From Clostridiaceae bacterium (GTDB lineage Bacteria > Bacillota > Clostridia > Clostridiales > Clostridiaceae), in assembly GCA_014380625.1 (NCBI GenBank), contig JACMJL010000033.1, forward strand, positions 1 to 64,000: DNA of 64,000 nucleotides. The letters are read 5' to 3'. The notes beneath the pieces were generated by a model. That model saw only the letters and a list, made by a program, of their open reading frames with translations. It searched no databases and was not told where the DNA came from. The position numbers were made by a program, and so were the translations under genes. This document shows, piece after piece, positions 51,166 through 60,221 of this stretch. Each line of letters begins with the position of its first letter. The first letter of the stretch is position 1.

Positions 51166-52474
51166 TAAGAGAGAATATGTTATTGATAAAAATTTACATA
51201 TTAATTTACATATTAAAAAAAACAGATATAAAATACCAAGTGAGTTTCTTTTTAGCATGGCAGCTAGAAAAAACACTAAAAGGGAGTTTTTATTTGTAAG
51301 TAGAGTTATTGGTAAACATCTACCTATGACACCACTAGCACTTAATCTTATTGGTGGAATTTTAGCAAGAAGTTGGCTAGAAGAACGAGAAAATATACTT
51401 TTAGCGGAAACAAAGGTATTAGTTAATGCTTTTAATTATCTTCAAGGGCTAGAAATCGGACAACCTACAGAAATTTCTAGGATAGAATCAGCCATAGAGA
51501 TCTTAAAAAGTCCAATAAAGCTTACTCATAAGACTCTTTTTATAGGGTTTGCAGAAACTGCAACAGGACTTTCACATGCAGTTTTCAATAGTTTCTCCAA
51601 TTCTACATATATTCACACTACCAGGGAGGATATTAAAGGTATAGAAGCAAGTATTCTATTTCAAGAAGAGCATTCCCATGCTATGGAACATCAGCTTTAT
51701 CCTATTAATACTAATATATTTCAGGAACACGAAGATATAGTGTTAATTGACGATGAACTAACTACAGGAAAAACAGCATTAAACCTTATTAATAAAATTA
51801 AAGGGAAGTCCTTTGGTATAATTTCTGTGCTAGACTTTCGAGAAAAAGAGCAGGAGCTAATTTCTGATAGTTACAATGGCAAAGCTGTGAGGATTTGTTC
51901 TTTAATTAAGGGGACTATCAGACCTAGTAAAACTGGGCAATTAGATTTTGTAGATAAAATGGATGCTGCTTTGATGGATAAAGAGGTTACCTTTAAAGAA
52001 ATCAAGGTGAACAAAGGCAACTTTATTCACGGATATATAATGGAAACAGGAAGATTTGGATGTACTTCAGAAATGCATAGGGAGTTTATGGTAGAGGTAA
52101 AGAATATTGCTGTTGATTTAAAGAAATTAAGGATTGCTGGAAACTGTTTATGCATAGGTACAGAGGAGTTTATTTATATACCTTGTGCTATAAGCAGCGA
52201 AATGGGTAGTGAAATTTATTTTCAATCAACTACTAGAAGTCCTATTTATGTAAGGAATCTTCCTAACTACGGGATAAACACAAAAATTACTTTTAAAACT
52301 TCAGAAGATTTAGAAACTCAAAAGTATATGTATAACATACCTAAGTCATTCTATAAACAAGTATTTATGTTCTCAGAGAAGCCTTTAGAGGAGGATAAAA
52401 AAGAGGAGTTCGCTCAGATATTTAATCATTATAATATTAAGAATGTGGTGTTTGTAAGTTTCCAAGAAAGTTAA
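51134..52474 (+). CDS. Phosphoribosyltransferase with C-terminal TRSP domain
   Basis: PRPP loop IVLIDDELTTGKTALNLI; IGFAETATGLSHAVF; TRSP-like HGYIMETGRFGCTSEMHREF. Confidence 0.88.
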   Translation: MEKTLETYSNSKREYVIDKNLHINLHIKKNRYKIPSEFLFSMAARKNTKREFLFVSRVIGKHLPMTPLALNLIGGILARSWLEERENILLAETKVLVNAFNYLQGLEIGQPTEISRIESAIEILKSPIKLTHKTLFIGFAETATGLSHAVFNSFSNSTYIHTTREDIKGIEASILFQEEHSHAMEHQLYPINTNIFQEHEDIVLIDDELTTGKTALNLINKIKGKSFGIISVLDFREKEQELISDSYNGKAVRICSLIKGTIRPSKTGQLDFVDKMDAALMDKEVTFKEIKVNKGNFIHGYIMETGRFGCTSEMHREFMVEVKNIAVDLKKLRIAGNCLCIGTEEFIYIPCAISSEMGSEIYFQSTTRSPIYVRNLPNYGINTKITFKTSEDLETQKYMYNIPKSFYKQVFMFSEKPLEEDKKEEFAQIFNHYNIKNVVFVSFQES

Positions 52475-52555
52475 GTAAGATAATTTCTCAGATAAACAAA
52501 TCCTGCGGTATTCCGTAGTCGGTTATAACTATCCTATAAGAGGAGGCAAGAGTAA

Positions 52556-53644
52556 ATGAATGAAAATATATTATCTGGTAGTTATCCTTTAGAGGATGTT
52601 ACTTTTTTACTAAAGAATATTAATGGATTAATTGAAGAACAAAACAATGATTATAGGGAAAATGCAATTCAAAGTGGAGTTCACTATTCGGAAATGCTTC
52701 CTATAGAGTATCACCCCTCTAGCGAATATATGGATATTTTTCATGAGACCTTAGCGCAGAGTAAGAAAAAATTAGCCCAGCTTACTGCTGTACTAAGCGA
52801 AGAAATAATTAAAAAAAGAGGGGATAAACTAGTGCTGGTTTCCTTGGCTCGCGCTGGTACTCCCATTGGAATTTTAATAAAAAGATACATAAAATATAAG
52901 TATCATATAGATGTTCCTCATTATAGTATCTCCATAGTTCGAGACATAGGGATCGACGAAAATGCTCTTAACTATATATTAAAAACCCATCCAAATAGTC
53001 AGCTACAGTTTATTGATGGGTGGACAGGTAAGGGTGTAATTCAACAAACCTTAATCGAGGCCTGTAATAAGTTTTATGCGGATTACAATATTAAACTTAA
53101 TCCGGATTTAGCGGTATTGTCAGACCCTGCATATTGCACAGATACTTATGCTACTAGAGAAGATTTTTTGATTCCTAGCGCATGTTTGAATTCTACTGTG
53201 TCTGGACTTATTAGTAGAACTGTATACAATAAAAAATTTATAGGTAAAGAAGATTTTCATGGGGCAAAATATTACTCTGAATGGGAAACTTCAGATGTAT
53301 CAAATAATTTTATAGATACAGTAACTGGGGAGTTTGAAGGAGTAGATAAAGCTTATTACTCAGAAAAAGATACTACTAATAATAAGGGACTTAAGGATGT
53401 CAAAAACATACAGAAAATATATGAAATTGATAATATAAATCTTATAAAGCCAGGGGTAGGTGAAACTACTAGAGTATTACTTAGGAGGATTCCTTGGAGA
53501 ATTTTAGTAGATTCCTTAGATAACCCTAACTTAAGACATATCTATAGGCTTGCAGCGGATAGAAAGGTTAAAGTAGAAATATTCAAGGATATGTCTTACT
53601 CCTGTTGTGGCATAATTAAGCCAAAAGGCTTGGGTGATATTTAA
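52556..53644 (+). CDS. StiP-like protein (PRTase-like plus C-terminal PELOTA-like RNA-binding domain)
   Basis: LVLVSLARAGTPIGILIKRYIKYKYHIDVPHYSISIVRDIGIDENALNYI...FIDGWTGKGVIQQ; C-term VLLRRIPWRILVDSLDNPNLRHIYRLAADRKVKVEIFKDMSYSCCGIIKP. Confidence 0.87.
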   Translation: MNENILSGSYPLEDVTFLLKNINGLIEEQNNDYRENAIQSGVHYSEMLPIEYHPSSEYMDIFHETLAQSKKKLAQLTAVLSEEIIKKRGDKLVLVSLARAGTPIGILIKRYIKYKYHIDVPHYSISIVRDIGIDENALNYILKTHPNSQLQFIDGWTGKGVIQQTLIEACNKFYADYNIKLNPDLAVLSDPAYCTDTYATREDFLIPSACLNSTVSGLISRTVYNKKFIGKEDFHGAKYYSEWETSDVSNNFIDTVTGEFEGVDKAYYSEKDTTNNKGLKDVKNIQKIYEIDNINLIKPGVGETTRVLLRRIPWRILVDSLDNPNLRHIYRLAADRKVKVEIFKDMSYSCCGIIKPKGLGDI

Positions 53645-54438
53645 TGATTTTTGCTTCAGATTTAGATCGTACTCTTATTTATTCTAAGTCCTTTATTAAT
53701 GAAGAAATGAAGGATGTCTTTCCCGTGGAAAAAAAAGATGGAGTAATAATATCTTATATGAGTAAGAACTCCATGGAAATATTAAACCTTTTGAGTAAAA
53801 AAGTTATCTTCATACCTGTAACTACTAGATCTTTAGAACAATTTAATAGGATTACCTTCTTTAAGGATAGTTTAATAAATAAATATGCAGTTGTGGCTAA
53901 CGGTGGAGTATTAATTAAAAATAATGAGATTGATTTAAATTGGCAGAAACTAATACGTAAACAAATGGATGAAATTATTTCACCAGAGGAGTTATTAAAT
54001 AATTTAGGCCGGTTTCTGAAAAATCCTGAGGTAAATTCCTTTAGGTGTTGTGATAAGGTATTTATATATATTGTTTTAAAAACTAATGTTATAGAAGAAG
54101 AATATTTAATTGAATTACAGCTGTTCTGTGGTGACTATGGTTATGGAATGGTTAAGAATGGTCGAAAGATTTATATAATTCCACATTTCATAAATAAATG
54201 GGCACCGCTAAAATATATAATGGAAATGGAGCAAGATGATCAATTAGTAACTGCTGGAGATTCTATTTTAGATTTGCCAATGCTTGAAAATTCTATGTCG
54301 GGTTTTATTCCTGCCCATGGAGAATTAAATATGAAATATGGACAATTACTTTTGGGTAACAATAAAATATTTTGCACAAGTTGCCATGGGATATATTCTA
54401 GTGATGAATTATTAAATAGAATATATAGGATTGTTTAA
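53644..54438 (+). CDS. HAD superfamily (Cof/sucrose-phosphatase-like) hydrolase
   Basis: FASDLDRTLIYS (DxDxT), VTTRSLEQFNRI, LVTAGDSILDLPML. Confidence 0.88.
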   Translation: MIFASDLDRTLIYSKSFINEEMKDVFPVEKKDGVIISYMSKNSMEILNLLSKKVIFIPVTTRSLEQFNRITFFKDSLINKYAVVANGGVLIKNNEIDLNWQKLIRKQMDEIISPEELLNNLGRFLKNPEVNSFRCCDKVFIYIVLKTNVIEEEYLIELQLFCGDYGYGMVKNGRKIYIIPHFINKWAPLKYIMEMEQDDQLVTAGDSILDLPMLENSMSGFIPAHGELNMKYGQLLLGNNKIFCTSCHGIYSSDELLNRIYRIV

Positions 54439-54446
54439 ATACAAAA

Positions 54447-54484
54447 GGGACTATCTCAAAATAAAATGATTTTGAGATAGTCCC
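54447..54484. terminator. GGGACT-type hairpin repeat, copy E; likely bidirectional terminator between HAD and TerD operons
   Basis: GGGACTATCTCAAAATAAAATGATTTTGAGATAGTCCC, near-perfect inverted repeat with T tract. Confidence 0.85.
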
Positions 54485-54497
54485 TTATTTAAGCTTT

Positions 54498-55103
54498 CTA
54501 ATATCTGCCTATTATAGTTTTTAAAGAATCATCTGTAGTTGACTCACCGATAGCTGCAAATTTCCATTCTTCTTCATGCCTGTATATTTCTCCAACGATA
54601 AGAGCCGTTTTTCCGGCATAATTACCTGAAAGATCATATCTTATTAATTCTTTCTTGTTAGAGTCATTTAGCACTCGAATGAAAGCATTTTTTATCATTC
54701 CAAAGTCCTGATGTCTTTTTATACAGTCATAAATATTTACGGTAAATAGAAGTTTTTTGAAATTCTTAGGTACCTTTGATAAATTAACAAGGATTACTTC
54801 GTCATCTCCATCACCTTGACCTGTTAAGTTATCGCCAGTGTGAACTACGCTTCCATCTTTACTTTTCAAGTTGCCAAAGTAAACAAGATTAGTAACACCC
54901 TGGAGCTTATTGTTTTCGTCTAGCATAAGCACTGAAGCGTCGCAATCGATATCCACAGTACTTTTACCTAAAAGGGAACTGAATAAGCCTTTAGCACCTT
55001 TCTGTGCAACTTCATCCCAACCTAACCCTACAATGATTTTTGATAATCCACTATTTCCTTTAGTTAAATCTACCTTTTGACCTTTTTCAAGACTAACTGA
55101 CAT
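54498..55103 (-). CDS. TerD family protein (TerZ/YceC-like subtype)
   Basis: LQKGQ-type VDLTKGNSGLSKIIVGLGWDE...[36 protein letters not shown]. Confidence 0.93.
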   Translation of the reverse strand: MSVSLEKGQKVDLTKGNSGLSKIIVGLGWDEVAQKGAKGLFSSLLGKSTVDIDCDASVLMLDENNKLQGVTNLVYFGNLKSKDGSVVHTGDNLTGQGDGDDEVILVNLSKVPKNFKKLLFTVNIYDCIKRHQDFGMIKNAFIRVLNDSNKKELIRYDLSGNYAGKTALIVGEIYRHEEEWKFAAIGESTTDDSLKTIIGRY

Positions 55104-55133
55104 AGTTATCGCCTCTTCCCGCCAAATACTTTA

Positions 55134-55730
55134 TTAATTTGTATAACGACCAATTATAGATTTTAATGAAGGATCATTTGTACCTTCACCAGTAGCTGAA
55201 AATTTCCATTCACCATTATTTCTATACATCTCCCCTAATATAAGAGAAGTTTTTCCAGCATAGTTTTCGGAAAGGTTATACTTTAACAACTCTACATTGC
55301 CAGAAGTATTTACAATACGAATAAAGGCATTGTTAATCAAACCAAAATCTTGCTTTCTATTTATACAGTCATAAATATTAACAACAAAAATTAATTTGTC
55401 TATTTCTTCAGGTACTTTTGATAAATCCACTAGTACTTGTTCATCATCGCCATCCCCATCACCAGTTAAATTATCTCCGGTGTGGGTTACGCTTCCACAA
55501 CTACTCTTTAAATGACCAAAATAAATAACACTCTCCATACTACTGAGTTTACCTAATTTATTTATCATTAAAACAGAAGCATCACAATCAATATTGGCTG
55601 GTTTTTTACCAAAGAGACCTCTGCTGACTGGAGCTGAAGCATCCCAACCTAGGCCAACTAAAATCTTTGATAAACCCTTGTTTCCTTTTGTAAGATCAAC
55701 ACGTTGACCCTTTTGAAGATTTACTGACAT
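55134..55730 (-). CDS. TerD family protein (TerZ/YceC-like subtype)
   Basis: NLQKGQRVDLTKGNKGLSKILVGLGWD...NIDCDASVLMI, HTGDNLTGDGDGDDEQVLVDLSKVP. Confidence 0.93.
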   Translation of the reverse strand: MSVNLQKGQRVDLTKGNKGLSKILVGLGWDASAPVSRGLFGKKPANIDCDASVLMINKLGKLSSMESVIYFGHLKSSCGSVTHTGDNLTGDGDGDDEQVLVDLSKVPEEIDKLIFVVNIYDCINRKQDFGLINNAFIRIVNTSGNVELLKYNLSENYAGKTSLILGEMYRNNGEWKFSATGEGTNDPSLKSIIGRYTN

Positions 55731-55778
55731 TATTGTTTCCTCCTATATTTATCATATTGATTAAAGTAATAAGGTGAT

Positions 55779-56357
55779 TTAAACATTAATTCCAAAATTT
55801 AAGCAAAGTGATCTTAGGCCACCATGGAATCCACTACCTATGGCGTTGAATTTCCACTCAGTACCATATCTGTATAGCTCCCCAACAACTATAGCCGTTT
55901 CAACGCTAAAATCTTCACCTAAATCATATCTAATTATTTCTTCACCATTTTCTTCATTACAGAGTCTAATATAAGCATTTGAAATTTGACCAAAATTTTG
56001 AATTCTTGTTTCTGCATCAAAAATTGTTACAGTAAAAGCAATTTTTTTTATATTCTGAGGAACTTTTGTTAAATCAACAGTAATTTGCTCATCATCGCCA
56101 TCGCCTTCACCGGTGAGATTATCTCCCATATGTATTACAGCGCCTGAAGAATGTTTCAAGTTATTGTAAAATACAAAATCTCCATCACTTAGTGTTTTGC
56201 CAGTTTCACCAACTAAAAAAGCTGCAGCATCTAAGTCAAACTGGAATCCACCATCATATCTATTTGTGTCCCAACCTAAACCGGCAATTACCTTTACCAA
56301 GTTAGGATGCCCTTTAGTTAAATCAACCTTTTGACCCTTTTGTAGATTAATTGTCAT
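55779..56357 (-). CDS. TerD family protein (TerD/TerE subtype)
   Basis: [70 protein letters not shown]. Confidence 0.95.
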   Translation of the reverse strand: MTINLQKGQKVDLTKGHPNLVKVIAGLGWDTNRYDGGFQFDLDAAAFLVGETGKTLSDGDFVFYNNLKHSSGAVIHMGDNLTGEGDGDDEQITVDLTKVPQNIKKIAFTVTIFDAETRIQNFGQISNAYIRLCNEENGEEIIRYDLGEDFSVETAIVVGELYRYGTEWKFNAIGSGFHGGLRSLCLNFGINV

Positions 56358-56401
56358 CTTAATCACCCTTTTCAAAATTATTAATTATTTTCTTTGGTGT
56401 A

Positions 56402-56980
56402 TTAAACTGATACTCCAAAGTTTTTGCATAAGGATTCTAGACCACCTTGAAAACCACTACCTATAGCATTGAATTTCCATTCAGTTCCGTTTCTGTATAA
56501 CTCAGCTACTACTACGGCTGTTTCAACACTAAAGTCTTCGCCAAGATCATATCTTATTAATTCTGCACCAGTTTCTTCATTACAAACTCTAATAAAGGCA
56601 TTAGATACCTGCCCAAAGTTTTGTTTTCTTGCATCTGCGTCATTAATTGTTACTGTGAAAGAAACCTTTGAGATATTTTGTGGAATTTTACCTAGCTCTA
56701 TCTTTAATTGTTCATCATCGCCATCACCTTGACCAGTTAAGTTATCACCTAAATGAACTACTGAACCAGAAGCATCTTTTAGATTATTGTAAAATATAAA
56801 ATCGGCATCACTATTTACTTTTCCCGTTTCACCTAAAAGAAAAGCAGCTGCATCTAAGTCGAAATCTGAACCTCCATCGTACTTGTTTGTATCCCAGCCA
56901 AGTCCTATTAGTACTTTTGTAAGACCAGGATTACTCTTCGTTAAATCTACCTTTTGACCCTTTTGTAAACTAACTGCCAT
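56402..56980 (-). CDS. TerD family protein (TerD/TerE subtype)
   Basis: [70 protein letters not shown]. Confidence 0.95.
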   Translation of the reverse strand: MAVSLQKGQKVDLTKSNPGLTKVLIGLGWDTNKYDGGSDFDLDAAAFLLGETGKVNSDADFIFYNNLKDASGSVVHLGDNLTGQGDGDDEQLKIELGKIPQNISKVSFTVTINDADARKQNFGQVSNAFIRVCNEETGAELIRYDLGEDFSVETAVVVAELYRNGTEWKFNAIGSGFQGGLESLCKNFGVSV

Positions 56981-57187
56981 TTTAAATCCTCGCTTTCATT
57001 ATTTTAAATTATTTGAATTGTGTATACATCATTATTTTACAATATATTTACATTAAATGCAATGAAGTAAATGTATATTGGGAAAAATAGAACTGCCATA
57101 TAGAGAAATGAAACATAATACTTGATTTTTGTGGAATTTAAAGTAGAATTAGTATTATATTTAATAATTTAAAGAGGGTGTGGGAAA

Positions 57188-59980
57188 TTGAAATATTTTA
57201 ATGTCAACACTGAAGAAGCTTTAGAAGAGCTTAAAGTAGATAGTCAAAAGGGGTTAAATGATTCAGAAGTTGAAAAAAGAATGCTTAGATATGGGAAAAA
57301 TGAGTTTACTCCTTTAAAGGAGAGTTCATTACTTGAAGAAATAATTGACGCTATTAAGGAACCTATGATGGTAATTTTACTAATCGCTGCTGTAGTTAGT
57401 GCATTAATTGGTGAATGGCAAGATGGAATAGGTATTGTTTGTGCAGTTATAATTGGAATAGGCATAGGAATTATTACGGAAGGTCAATCTGCTAAAGCGG
57501 CAGATGCACTTTCTAAAATGACTGAAGATATAGTTGTAAAAGCCTTAAGAAATGGTAATATACTTCAATTAAATAAATCTGACTTAGTGCCAGGAGATAT
57601 AATTTTAATAGAAACAGGAGATATGATTCCTGCTGATGGTAGGTTAGTAGAGAGTGTAGACCTTAAAATTAGAGAAGACATGCTTACAGGAGAATCAGAG
57701 GATGTTTCTAAGCGCGATGATATACTTGTACTTATGGAAACCTTAAAAAAGGGCGATAAGGAGCTTATACAAGATCCTATTCATGCTAAACAAAGGAATA
57801 TGGTATTTGGTGGAACCTTTGTAGCTTATGGAAAGGGTAAGATGGTAGTTACTGCTACTGGAGATAGCTCAGAAATGGGAATGATAGCTCAAAATCTTTG
57901 TAAACTTGATATTGAGACTCCACTTCAAATTAAACTAGGCAACCTTGGTGGAATGATATCTAAAATATCAAGTATAATTGCTCTTTTATTATTTATAGTA
58001 ATGGTTATGAAGATGGTTTTATTAAAAACAATAAATATAGATCTTTCTGGATTTTTTCCGTTCTTAGATTCAATTTCTCCTATTAAAACCTCTTTCATAG
58101 TTTGTATAGCACTGATTGTTGCAGCAGTTCCAGAAGGACTACCTACAATGATTAACATGACATTAGCCATAACTATGCAAAGAATGGCAAAAATAAATGC
58201 TTTAGTTCGTAAGAAAGAAGCTTGCGAGACTATTGGGTCTGTAAGCGTAATCTGCTCAGACAAGACAGGTACTTTAACTCAAAATAGAATGTCTGTAGAA
58301 AAAGTTTATTTAAATAATGAATTCGTGGAATATAAAGAGAGTAAAGCACATAATTACTTTGTAGAAAATTGTATTTTAAACTCTACTGCAGATATAGAAA
58401 AAAGTGAAGAGGGAATAAAATACTTAGGAAATGCTACAGAGTGTGCACTATTACTTTATAATGAAGAACATGATTACATAGAATATCGTAAGTCAAAAAA
58501 AGTTGTTCATCAAGTTCCTTTTTCTTCCGAAAGAAAGCGAATGTCTACAGTTGTGAATGGTGACGAAGAATATGTAGTGTATTCAAAAGGAGCTCCTGAG
58601 ATAATATTAGAGCTTTGTAGCTATGAATTAGTTAATGGAAAAATAATAGCATTAACCGAGCCTAGTATAAGAGAAAAATTAACAGAGATTGAAAAACTTC
58701 AGAAAAATTCAAGTAGAATAATTGCCTTTGCACATAGAAGCCTAGAAGCAGAAGTAGCCCTTACTGCAGAGGAGAATTTTCACATGTTAGAAAAAGGACT
58801 TGTTTTTGAAGGTTTTGTAGGAATAAGAGACCCTTTAAGAACAGATGTTAAGGCTGCTATTGAACTGGCGGAAATAGCTGGAGTAGAGACTAAAATGCTT
58901 ACAGGGGATAACATAAATACTGCAATCTCTATTGGTAGGGAATTGGGAATACTTAAAAATAATAAAATAGCTGTGGAAGCATCTTATATTGATGTTTTAA
59001 GTGATAAAGAATTACAAAAGGAAATTAAAAACATTGCAATCGTGGCTCGTTCTAAGCCTGATACTAAACTAAGGATTGTAGAAGCTCTTCAAGCAAACAA
59101 CGAAGTTGTAGCTGTAACAGGAGATGGTATAAATGATGCACCTGCTTTAAATAGAGCAGATGTTGGTATTGCTATGGGAATAGCAGGAACTGAAGTAAGT
59201 AAAAATGCAGCAGATATATTATTAACAGATGATAACTTCAGTACAATAGTACAAGGTATTAAATGGGGCAGAGGAATATATCAGAATTTTCAAAGATTTA
59301 TTCAATTTCAGATTACTGTTAATTTTGTAGCTTTTCTTACTGCAATTTTATCAGTATTACTAGGACTTACTATGCCTTTTACAACTATTCAGTTACTATG
59401 GGTTAATATTATTATGGATGGGCCACCCGCATTATCCCTTGGATTAGAACCCGTTAGAAATGAAAGTTTGAATAAGAAGCCAGTTAATAGAAATGCAAGT
59501 ATAATAACAAGAACTATGCTTACAAGTATGATTTTGAATGCAATCTATATTACAGGTATTATATTGACTCAGATGAAATTTAATATTTTAGGCGTTGATT
59601 TAAAGAATGTAATTATAAATAAAAGTACTAATGAAATTTCAGGTTCTGAAATGGGTACAGTTTTATTCGCATTATTTGCCTTTAGTGCATTGTTTAATGC
59701 TTTAAATTGCAGAGAATTTGGATTAGATAGTATAGTTAAGCATTTTACTCATAATAAGATAGCCTTAAAAATTATTTCAATAACTGCAGTTGTTCAAATT
59801 CTTGTAACACAATTTCTGTCAGGATTCTTTAACTCAGTACCTCTAAGTATAACTCTGTGGATAAAGGTGATAGCATTAGCCGCTATGATAATTGTTATTA
59901 ATGAATTAGTTAAATTTATTGGAAGAACAATTATCAAGAAAAAGGTTAATGAAAAGGACTCTTTAGAAGAAGCAGCTTAA
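57188..59980 (+). CDS. P-type calcium-transporting ATPase (PMCA/SERCA-like)
   Basis: TGES motif (MLTGESEDV), VICSDKTGTLTQN, AAVPEGLP, VTGDGINDAPALNRADVGIAMG, LWVNIIMDGPPALSLGLEP. Confidence 0.93.
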   Translation: MKYFNVNTEEALEELKVDSQKGLNDSEVEKRMLRYGKNEFTPLKESSLLEEIIDAIKEPMMVILLIAAVVSALIGEWQDGIGIVCAVIIGIGIGIITEGQSAKAADALSKMTEDIVVKALRNGNILQLNKSDLVPGDIILIETGDMIPADGRLVESVDLKIREDMLTGESEDVSKRDDILVLMETLKKGDKELIQDPIHAKQRNMVFGGTFVAYGKGKMVVTATGDSSEMGMIAQNLCKLDIETPLQIKLGNLGGMISKISSIIALLLFIVMVMKMVLLKTINIDLSGFFPFLDSISPIKTSFIVCIALIVAAVPEGLPTMINMTLAITMQRMAKINALVRKKEACETIGSVSVICSDKTGTLTQNRMSVEKVYLNNEFVEYKESKAHNYFVENCILNSTADIEKSEEGIKYLGNATECALLLYNEEHDYIEYRKSKKVVHQVPFSSERKRMSTVVNGDEEYVVYSKGAPEIILELCSYELVNGKIIALTEPSIREKLTEIEKLQKNSSRIIAFAHRSLEAEVALTAEENFHMLEKGLVFEGFVGIRDPLRTDVKAAIELAEIAGVETKMLTGDNINTAISIGRELGILKNNKIAVEASYIDVLSDKELQKEIKNIAIVARSKPDTKLRIVEALQANNEVVAVTGDGINDAPALNRADVGIAMGIAGTEVSKNAADILLTDDNFSTIVQGIKWGRGIYQNFQRFIQFQITVNFVAFLTAILSVLLGLTMPFTTIQLLWVNIIMDGPPALSLGLEPVRNESLNKKPVNRNASIITRTMLTSMILNAIYITGIILTQMKFNILGVDLKNVIINKSTNEISGSEMGTVLFALFAFSALFNALNCREFGLDSIVKHFTHNKIALKIISITAVVQILVTQFLSGFFNSVPLSITLWIKVIALAAMIIVINELVKFIGRTIIKKKVNEKDSLEEAA

Positions 59981-60002
59981 ATTAGTAAAACAACAAAAAA
60001 AT

Positions 60003-60041
60003 CACTTGTGTATTAATAAGAAAAACACAAGTGTTTTTTTA
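60003..60041 (+). terminator. Rho-independent terminator after P-type ATPase
   Basis: CACTTGTGT...ACACAAGTG followed by T7. Confidence 0.85.
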
Positions 60042-60221
60042 TTTTACAGGAATAAGGTGGTTTCTAGTTAAATTAAGATCTAGAAATATGCTCTCTTTTC
60101 ATACCAACCCTCTCAATTTCCATGCTGCAGGATTTGTACATCAGAGAAATTATCTTAATTGTAACTTGTAATTATCTGTGATAATATGAATTTAATTGAA
60201 GAAAAAATAGAGGTGAAAAAA

